Shown here: positions 1 to 4,736 of the stretch, in pieces
How positions within the stretch are numbered: position 1 is the first letter of the stretch
Layout: every line of letters begins with the position of its first letter
Assembly: GCA_023436385.1 (NCBI GenBank)
Contig: JAEZJH010000416.1
Location: forward strand, 1-6,142
Length of the DNA stretch: 6,142 bases
Origin: Pseudomonadota bacterium
GTDB taxonomy: Bacteria; Myxococcota; Myxococcia; Myxococcales; Vulgatibacteraceae
Direction: 5' to 3'
Notes under the pieces: generated by a model
Told to the model about the DNA's origin: nothing
Seen by the model: the letters and a program-made list of their open reading frames with translations, nothing else
Database searches by the model: none
Program-made: the position numbers and the translations under genes

Positions 1-440
1 CCCCGCACCGCCTCCTCGAGGGCGGCGCCGGTGGGCACGAGGGCGATCCGCCGGCTCGCCCGGGCCTCCGCGTCGAGCGCGAGCGCCGCCACCGTCACCG
101 GCGGGATCCCGTCGCCGCCGGCGAGGACCTCGATCCGGTCGAGCCAGCCGAAGTCGGCGGCGCCGGCGGTGATCGTCAGGGACAGGGAGGTCAGCTCCGC
201 CTCGCCCACCCGGCGCAACGCCTCGCCGGCCTCCCGGAAGGCCGACAGCTCCCGGACGTCCAGCTCGGAGACTCCCGGGCACTCGGGTAACGAGGTGAGC
301 GGGTCGCAGGCCGATACCGCGGGATCGCACCCGGGGACCGTCATCGTCCCGGAGAAGGGGACGGTGATCGAGGGCGTCTCGCAGCCACCGGCAAGGCCGG
401 CGGCCAACCAGACGACGGCCAACGGTCGGAGGGCGAGCAT
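1..440 (-). CDS. Putative lipoprotein of unknown function (partial, C-terminus beyond left edge)
   Basis: This frame reads open from an ATG at 440 down to base 3, giving 146 codons with no stop, so the 3' end is outside the window. The N-terminus (MLALRPLAVV...) is a short basic-then-hydrophobic signal sequence ending in LAGGC with Cys20. This is a weak but acceptable lipobox, so export and lipidation are likely. The mature part has three further cysteines (about residues 38, 45 and 54) in a short segment, suggesting disulfides, followed by alternating hydrophobic strands and an acidic helix near residues 57-75. I recognise no family or catalytic motif. It lies 77 bases downstream of another exported protein on the same strand and could be co-transcribed with it. 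It also has its own -10-like box (TAGGGT) six bases before the ATG. The alternative ribosome-binding reading is the AGGGTGG overlapping that box. The function is unknown; I am fairly confident that it is coding, from the signal peptide and the frame. Confidence 0.68.
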   Translation of the reverse strand, partial: MLALRPLAVVWLAAGLAGGCETPSITVPFSGTMTVPGCDPAVSACDPLTSLPECPGVSELDVRELSAFREAGEALRRVGEAELTSLSLTITAGAADFGWLDRIEVLAGGDGIPPVTVAALALDAEARASRRIALVPTGAALEEAVR

Positions 441-446
441 GCGCCC

Positions 447-455
447 ACCCTACCA
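447..455 (-). promoter_or_regulatory. Extended -10-like box immediately before the lipoprotein start
   Basis: Read on the minus strand the sequence is TGG-TAGGGT followed by GGGCGC and then the ATG. It has the TGn extension and the TA...T pattern of an extended -10 element. Transcription would begin at or next to the A of the start codon, as in leaderless mRNAs. No -35-like hexamer is seen at 16-18 bases upstream. The same bases contain AGGGTGG, which could instead act as a Shine-Dalgarno sequence on a longer transcript coming from the gene upstream. Confidence 0.3.
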
Positions 456-477
456 GAAACGGCGCGGACCCCCGCCG

Positions 478-512
478 GCCAGGCGAGCAGGCGCCTGCTT
501 TCCGGAGCTGGC
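478..512. other. Perfect 14-base palindrome with outer arms between two minus-strand genes
   Basis: AGCAGGCGCCTGCT at 486-499 is a perfect inverted repeat. It is flanked by a second pair of arms, GCCAG at 478-482 and CTGGC at 508-512. The structure begins six bases after the stop codon of the upstream minus-strand gene (stop at 518-520) and ends 37 bases before the ATG of the downstream gene. It could be a transcription terminator or attenuator for the upstream gene, or an operator for the downstream gene. On the minus strand no run of T follows it, so a classical intrinsic terminator is not shown. Confidence 0.35.
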
Positions 513-517
513 TTCCG

Positions 518-1027
518 TCAGGTACGGCCGGGACCGTGGCGGAGGGCGCGGCCGTGCTCGAGGTAGAGCTGGAGCTCCGGCGACGGGACCTGGAAGGCGG
601 CCAGCTGGATCTTCAGGCTGCCGCCGGGGTAGGTGACGCGGGTCGAGCGCTCCTCGCCGGGGCGAACCCGGACCTTCCCCTTGCCCGCGTCGACCCGGCC
701 CCGCACCGAGACCTCGAACGCCACGTCGAGGCTCCCGTCGCGCCGGGGCTGGGGCTCGAGGACCAGGCTCATCCGCGGATCCTCGAGGTGGCCGGGCTCG
801 GCGAGGGTCATCTCCAACGGAACGCCGCACATGCCCAGGAGCATCGGCTCGGCGAGGACGGTCCCGGCCTCGTCGGCGATCGACATCGCGAAGAAGACGC
901 GGTCGCCGGACGCGGGCACGCACATCTGGCCGAGGAGGGGCAGCTCGCCCCCATCGGGAACCGGGGCCAGCAGGGCACCCACGGCGACCAGGCTGGCGAG
1001 CAGCGATGGGACGGTGCGGCGGTCCAC
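518..1027 (-). CDS. Small exported protein of unknown function
   Basis: 169 residues from a GTG start at 1027. I chose this start because GGGGGAGG lies four bases upstream and because the protein then begins with a typical signal peptide: DRR near the N-terminus, a hydrophobic stretch at about residues 6-21, then a proline-rich cleavage region near 22-27. The frame is open further upstream, but that sequence overlaps the divergent glycosyltransferase and is an antisense shadow. The mature part looks beta-rich, with two cysteines (about residues 36 and 67) that may form a disulfide. It also has alternating strands such as VAFEVSVRG and VRVRPGEE, and a segment rich in PMLL/GVPLEMTL that faintly resembles the short beta domain seen at the ends of secretins. 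That resemblance is too weak for a family call. The gene is transcribed away from the glycosyltransferase and has a plausible promoter at 1070-1098. A periplasmic or outer location is inferred; the function is unknown. Confidence 0.62.
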   Translation of the reverse strand: MDRRTVPSLLASLVAVGALLAPVPDGGELPLLGQMCVPASGDRVFFAMSIADEAGTVLAEPMLLGMCGVPLEMTLAEPGHLEDPRMSLVLEPQPRRDGSLDVAFEVSVRGRVDAGKGKVRVRPGEERSTRVTYPGGSLKIQLAAFQVPSPELQLYLEHGRALRHGPGRT

Positions 1028-1069
1028 GGGTCCTCCCCCGGGCGCCGCCCGAGGAAAACGGTTCGAGGG

Positions 1070-1098
1070 AATGTACCGGGGCGAGGGCCGGCCCGCAA
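1070..1098 (-). promoter_or_regulatory. Candidate sigma70-like promoter for the minus-strand exported protein
   Basis: On the minus strand TTGCGG (1093-1098) and TACATT (1070-1075) are separated by exactly 17 bases. The -35 box matches the consensus at three positions and the -10 box at four. Transcription would start near 1063, giving a leader of about 36 bases that includes the GGGGGAGG ribosome-binding site before the GTG at 1027. This is the best-spaced pair in the 120-base divergent gap. I found no equally good plus-strand promoter for the glycosyltransferase there. Confidence 0.4.
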
Positions 1099-1147
1099 AC
1101 CTCCTTCTGTTGCGATCGGGCGCCGGGGATGCTCTCCTGCGGAGTCC

Positions 1148-1906
1148 ATGCGACTCTCCCTGATCATCCCCGTGTACAACGAGCGGGCGACCCTCCGCGA
1201 GCTGGTGCGGCGCGTCGTCGACGTGGAGCTCGACAAGGAGCTGATCCTCGTCGACGACGGCTCCACCGATGGTTCCCGCGAGCTCCTCGCCGAGCTCGAG
1301 CAGCGCGGCATCGAGGCCTGGCTCCCTCCGGGCGGCCCACCCCGGGGCCGCAACGACGTCCAGGTGATCTACCAGCCCCGGAACCGGGGCAAGGGAGCCG
1401 CCCTCCGGGAGGGGTTCCGGGCGGCCACGGGCGATCTGGTGGTGGTGCAGGACGCCGACCTCGAGTACGACCCCCGGGATCTGCCGCGGCTGGTCCAGCC
1501 GATCGTCGACGGGGACGCCGACGTGGTCTACGGCTCCCGGTTCATCGGCACGCCCCGGCGGGCGCTCTACTTCTGGCACGGGGTGGTGAACAAGGGTCTC
1601 ACCTTGCTCTCCAATATGGTCACCGACCTAAACCTCACCGACATGGAGACCTGCTACAAGGTCTTCCCCCGCGCGATCATCCAGTCGATCGAGCTCGAGG
1701 AGGACCGGTTCGGGATCGAGCCGGAGCTGACGGCCAAGCTGGCGCGCCGCCGGCTGCGGGTCTACGAGGTCCCGATCGGCTACCGCGGCCGCACCTACGA
1801 AGAAGGGAAGAAGATCGGCTGGAAGGACGGCGTCCGGGCGATCTGGTGCATCGGCAAGTACGGCCTCTGGCCCGACGCCGGTTCGCGCCGGAGACCCGCC
1901 CGGTAG
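1148..1906 (+). CDS. Family 2 glycosyltransferase, polyprenyl/dolichyl-phosphate sugar synthase type
   Basis: 252 residues from ATG at 1148, three bases after a GGAG. It is a GT-A fold transferase that moves a sugar from a nucleotide-sugar to an acceptor. Visible motifs in order are IIPVYNE (6-12), VDDGSTDGS (35-43), the NRGKGAAL nucleotide-sugar segment (79-86), the metal-binding DAD of QDADLEYDP (102-104), VYGSRF (127-132), TDMETCYK (165-171), EPELTAK (191-197) and a C-terminal YEEGKKIGWKDG (217-228). Together these match the dolichyl-phosphate mannose synthase-like branch. There is no C-terminal membrane segment, so it is a soluble or peripheral enzyme acting at the cytoplasmic face. The likely product is a polyprenyl-phosphate sugar for envelope glycans, but donor and acceptor are not readable from sequence. 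A Gly/Pro-rich loop (about 60-68) sits between the second strand and the GKGAA segment. It lies divergent from a secreted protein and 146 bases before mreB. Confidence 0.92.
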   Translation: MRLSLIIPVYNERATLRELVRRVVDVELDKELILVDDGSTDGSRELLAELEQRGIEAWLPPGGPPRGRNDVQVIYQPRNRGKGAALREGFRAATGDLVVVQDADLEYDPRDLPRLVQPIVDGDADVVYGSRFIGTPRRALYFWHGVVNKGLTLLSNMVTDLNLTDMETCYKVFPRAIIQSIELEEDRFGIEPELTAKLARRRLRVYEVPIGYRGRTYEEGKKIGWKDGVRAIWCIGKYGLWPDAGSRRRPAR

Positions 1907-1910
1907 ACCG

Positions 1911-1950
1911 CCCTCCGGGCGTGAGTCCGCAAGCGGCCTCCCCGGGAGGG
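1911..1950 (+). terminator. Possible GC-rich hairpin after the glycosyltransferase
   Basis: Just after the stop codon, CCCTCC (1911-1916) can pair with GGAGGG (1945-1950), enclosing a smaller hairpin CCGC-AA-GCGG (1927-1936). A competing local hairpin is CCTCC-CCG-GGAGG (1937-1949). No T-run follows. In DNA this GC-rich such short pairings are easily found by chance, so this is a weak terminator candidate. It is supported mainly by its position directly behind a gene and in front of a promoter-like pair. Confidence 0.25.
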
Positions 1951-1985
1951 AATGGGACCCGGGCCCCGACACGTTCCCGAATTCC

Positions 1986-2014
1986 TTGGAAAGCCCGCAG
2001 CACTGATCTAGAAG
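1986..2014 (+). promoter_or_regulatory. Candidate sigma70-like promoter of mreB
   Basis: TTGGAA (1986-1991) and TAGAAG (2009-2014) are spaced by 17 bases, each matching the -35 and -10 consensus at four of six positions. The region is noticeably less GC-rich than its surroundings. Transcription would start near 2020, giving a leader of about 33 bases that carries the GGGGAGG site at 2034-2040, 12 bases before the mreB ATG. This would let mreB and the following lipoprotein gene be transcribed apart from the glycosyltransferase. Confidence 0.42.
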
Positions 2015-2052
2015 GCCCCTACGTTCCCGCCCCGGGGAGGCAAAGCCCGCCG

Positions 2053-3087
<1,035 letters not shown>

Positions 3088-3101
3088 TCGAAGGTGACAT
3101 G

Positions 3102-3590
3102 ATGCGGATCTCCGGCCGGCTGGCCCTCGCGGCACTCCTGCTCCTCACGCTGAACAGCTGCGCCCTCGCCAAGGCCGCGCTCTGCTCGGCCTTCCAGCGC
3201 CCGGAGGTCGCCTTCCAGCGGATCGAGGCGGCGCGCTGGTCGCTGGACGGGGTCGACCTGAACGTGATCTTCCGGGTGAAGAACCCGAATGACCTGGCGC
3301 TCGAGGTCGCCAAGGTCGACTACCAGTTCGAGGTCGAGGGCCACCGGATCCTCCGGGGCTCGCCGAACCGCGGCGTGCAGCTCCCCGCCAACGGCAGCCG
3401 CGACCTGGTCTTCCCGGCCCGGGTCAAGTTCCTCGAGGTCCTGCCGGCGGTGACCGCGATCTTCACCCGCGACAACCTGCGCTGGCGGGCCTCCGGCACC
3501 CTCGGGGTGGAGACGCCGATCGGCATCCTCGACTACCCGCTGACCCGTTCCGGGCAGGTCGAGGTGCCCGACCTGCGCAAGTTCCGCTGA
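3102..3590 (+). CDS. LEA type 2 (WHy-domain) family lipoprotein
   Basis: 162 residues from the ATG at 3102. This second of two adjacent ATGs is preferred because AGGTGA (3092-3097) then lies four bases upstream. ATG 3099 is possible, and a GTG at 3084 would overlap the mreB stop. The signal sequence has an Arg N-terminus and a leucine-rich core, and ends at LTLNSC, placing the lipidated Cys at 20. The mature protein is one LEA_2/WHy domain at about residues 34-155. It carries the hallmark pattern of a strand ending VIFRVKNPND (NPN at 61-63), then YQFEVEGHRI, then polar loops and a final strand with IGILDYPL. LEA2 domains are beta-sandwich folds linked in plants to desiccation and in bacteria mostly to uncharacterised envelope proteins; no enzymatic residues are known. 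It sits 14 bases after mreB, so translational coupling and a shared transcript are likely. A role in the envelope is inferred. Confidence 0.85.
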   Translation: MRISGRLALAALLLLTLNSCALAKAALCSAFQRPEVAFQRIEAARWSLDGVDLNVIFRVKNPNDLALEVAKVDYQFEVEGHRILRGSPNRGVQLPANGSRDLVFPARVKFLEVLPAVTAIFTRDNLRWRASGTLGVETPIGILDYPLTRSGQVEVPDLRKFR

Positions 3591-3645
3591 ACGGGTGGTA
3601 GCGGCGGCCGGGGGAGGCCCCCCGCCGCGGCGACGACTCACCCGT
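3591..3645 (+). terminator. Strong nested hairpin closing the mreB-lipoprotein unit
   Basis: The structure begins at the base after the stop codon. Outer arms ACGGGTG (3591-3597) and CACCCGT (3639-3645) are perfectly complementary. Inside them GCGGCGG (3601-3607) pairs with CCGCCGC (3622-3628). Inside that GGGG (3610-3613) pairs with CCCC (3618-3621), apart from a small CC bulge. The inner hairpin is almost pure G/C and would be very stable. No T-run follows, so it is not a textbook intrinsic terminator, but its position and stability fit a transcript end or a 3' end-protecting structure. Confidence 0.5.
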
Positions 3646-3686
3646 CCGAGGTCGCACCGAAACGGGCACTGCCGGCGGAGCGCGGT

Positions 3687-3692
3687 TACCAT
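3687..3692 (+). promoter_or_regulatory. -10-like box close to the start of the EcsC-like gene
   Basis: TACCAT lies eight bases before the ATG at 3701, and no purine-rich Shine-Dalgarno sequence is present in between or just upstream (the bases are TCCGGCCC). The box fits TA...T, and a start of transcription seven or eight bases downstream would fall on or beside the ATG. No clear -35 hexamer is seen. The arrangement suggests a leaderless or nearly leaderless transcript. Confidence 0.28.
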
Positions 3693-3700
3693 TCCGGCCC

Positions 3701-4273
3701 ATGTCGCTCCCGGTCCGGCAGACCCGCCTCCCGCGGTCCCTCGAAGACTGGCTCCTCGTCCAGATCGGCCGGTCCCGGGCGCGCCTCGCCGAGCTGCGGC
3801 GCGAGCACCCGACGGCCACCGATCGGGAGCTGGCCCAGCGGCTGATCGACGAGAAGAAGCTCCGGGCCGCCCGGGGCGGCGCGATCACCGGGCTCTTCGG
3901 CCTCGCCGCGGTTCCCGCCGACGTCGCGTTCCTCGCCTACCTGCAGCTGACCCTGGCGATCGAGCTGGCGGTCCTCCACGGCGTCAACCTGAAGTCGCCC
4001 GGAGGCCGGCAGGAGCTGCTCGACCTGCTCGGCTGGGAGCGGGGCGTGACCTCCCTGGGCCTCCTCGCGCCGGCGCTGGCCGTCCGGACCGGGAAGGCGG
4101 TGGTCCGCCGCTCGGTGTGGAAGGCGGTCGGGCGCACCGTGCCCCTCCTCGCCTCTCCGCTCGCCGCCTGGCTGAATCACCGGGAGATCCAGCGCATCGG
4201 GGATGCGGCGTTGCTTTCCTTCGGCGCCTTCCGCCGGCTCCATCCGCCGGCGCCGCCGCCCACCGACGCCTGA
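3701..4273 (+). CDS. EcsC-like membrane-associated protein
   Basis: 190 residues from ATG at 3701, the only reasonable start in this frame near the coding signal. The N-terminal part (about 13-56) is a charged helical region rich in Arg, Glu and Leu. Residues 59-94 form a Gly/Ala-rich hydrophobic stretch, GGAITGLFGLAAVPADVAFL followed by more hydrophobic residues and ending at HGV. This GG...G...PAD...YG/HG layout resembles the EcsC family core. A second moderately hydrophobic region lies at about 116-131, and the tail is proline-rich (HPPAPPPTDA). EcsC proteins are poorly characterised; the name comes from the Bacillus ecs operon, where EcsC accompanies an ABC transporter. No transporter is present here. 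The gene is 25 bases ahead of a pterin dehydratase gene and probably shares its transcript. There is no Shine-Dalgarno sequence, so translation may start on a leaderless message. A different small membrane-protein family remains possible. Confidence 0.68.
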   Translation: MSLPVRQTRLPRSLEDWLLVQIGRSRARLAELRREHPTATDRELAQRLIDEKKLRAARGGAITGLFGLAAVPADVAFLAYLQLTLAIELAVLHGVNLKSPGGRQELLDLLGWERGVTSLGLLAPALAVRTGKAVVRRSVWKAVGRTVPLLASPLAAWLNHREIQRIGDAALLSFGAFRRLHPPAPPPTDA

Positions 4274-4298
4274 CCGAGACCATCCGAGGGGGAAGACG

Positions 4299-4655
4299 AT
4301 GAACCGGACGGAGTTGGCCGAGAAGAAGTGCGTGCCTTGCGAGGGCGGCGTGCCGCCGCTGTCGCCCGAGCGGATCGAGGATCTCCTCGCCGTGGTCGAG
4401 GGCTGGCAGGCGCGGGACGGGAAGCTGGTGAAGAGCTTCCGCTTCGCCGACTTCCGGGCGGCGATGGCCTTCTTGAACCGGGTGGCGGAGATCGCCGAGA
4501 CGGAGGGTCACCACCCGGACTTCTGCGTCCACTACAGCCGCGTCGACTTCACCGTCTGGACCCACGCCATCGACGGGATCAGCGAGAACGACTTCGTCCT
4601 CGCCGCCAAGATCGACGGCGCGGCCGCCGAGGCGCCGCCGCACCCCGGCGTCTGA
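4299..4655 (+). CDS. phhB: 4a-hydroxytetrahydrobiopterin dehydratase (pterin-4a-carbinolamine dehydratase)
   Basis: 118 residues, normal for this single-domain alpha/beta enzyme. It dehydrates 4a-hydroxytetrahydropterin to the quinonoid dihydropterin, recycling the cofactor of aromatic amino acid hydroxylases. The family signature is complete: EGHHPDFCVHYSRVDFTVWTH with the HHP at 71-73 and His89, then DGISENDF (92-99). The two motif histidines and His89 are the pterin-site residues of the family. The N-terminus carries KKCVPCEGGVPPLS (Cys11, Cys14), a CxxC-containing leader I recall from many bacterial members. The start is well supported by GAGGGGGA five bases upstream of the ATG. It follows the EcsC-like gene by 25 bases and is probably the last gene of that unit. 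No phenylalanine hydroxylase is in the window, so its partner enzyme is unknown. In organisms without one, this family is thought to serve other pterin pathways. Confidence 0.95.
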   Translation: MNRTELAEKKCVPCEGGVPPLSPERIEDLLAVVEGWQARDGKLVKSFRFADFRAAMAFLNRVAEIAETEGHHPDFCVHYSRVDFTVWTHAIDGISENDFVLAAKIDGAAAEAPPHPGV

Positions 4656-4670
4656 GGGAGCGGAAGACCG

Positions 4671-4709
4671 ACCGCGGGGAGATTGCAGGGAGGCCACGGC
4701 CTCCGCGGT
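4671..4709. terminator. Nested inverted repeat between convergent genes, possible bidirectional terminator
   Basis: Between the stop of the dehydratase gene (4655) and the stop of the kinase gene on the other strand (4737) lies a hairpin GGAGGCC-AC-GGCCTCC (4689-4704), seven perfect pairs. It is bracketed by ACCGCGG (4671-4677) and CCGCGGT (4703-4709), which are also perfectly complementary, so the two stems compete over two bases. The symmetry suits termination from both sides. Neither strand has a T-run after the stem, so this would be an atypical or Rho-assisted terminator. Confidence 0.5.
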
Positions 4710-4736
4710 AGCGCCAACCCCGGGTTTTCGGATCCG

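Noticed and set aside
31..636. Plus-strand open frame at the left end.
   Set aside because: It is Ser/Arg/Pro-rich, covers the antisense of a signal-peptide lipoprotein and runs through the intergenic gap into the next gene.
1110..1138. TTGCGA followed by TCTCCT as a promoter for the glycosyltransferase.
   Set aside because: The spacing is 17 bases, but the -10 candidate matches the consensus at only two positions, so it is not supported.
1028..1579. Minus-strand extension of the exported protein to an upstream ATG.
   Set aside because: It would overlap the convincing glycosyltransferase in antisense and put the signal peptide in the middle of the protein. The GTG at 1027 has a good Shine-Dalgarno sequence.
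1006..2052. Long plus-strand open frame that runs without a stop into mreB, suggesting an N-terminal extension of MreB.
   Set aside because: The upstream part is in another frame of the glycosyltransferase and is Arg/Pro/Gly-rich shadow sequence. MreB has a canonical N-terminus and ribosome-binding site at 2053.
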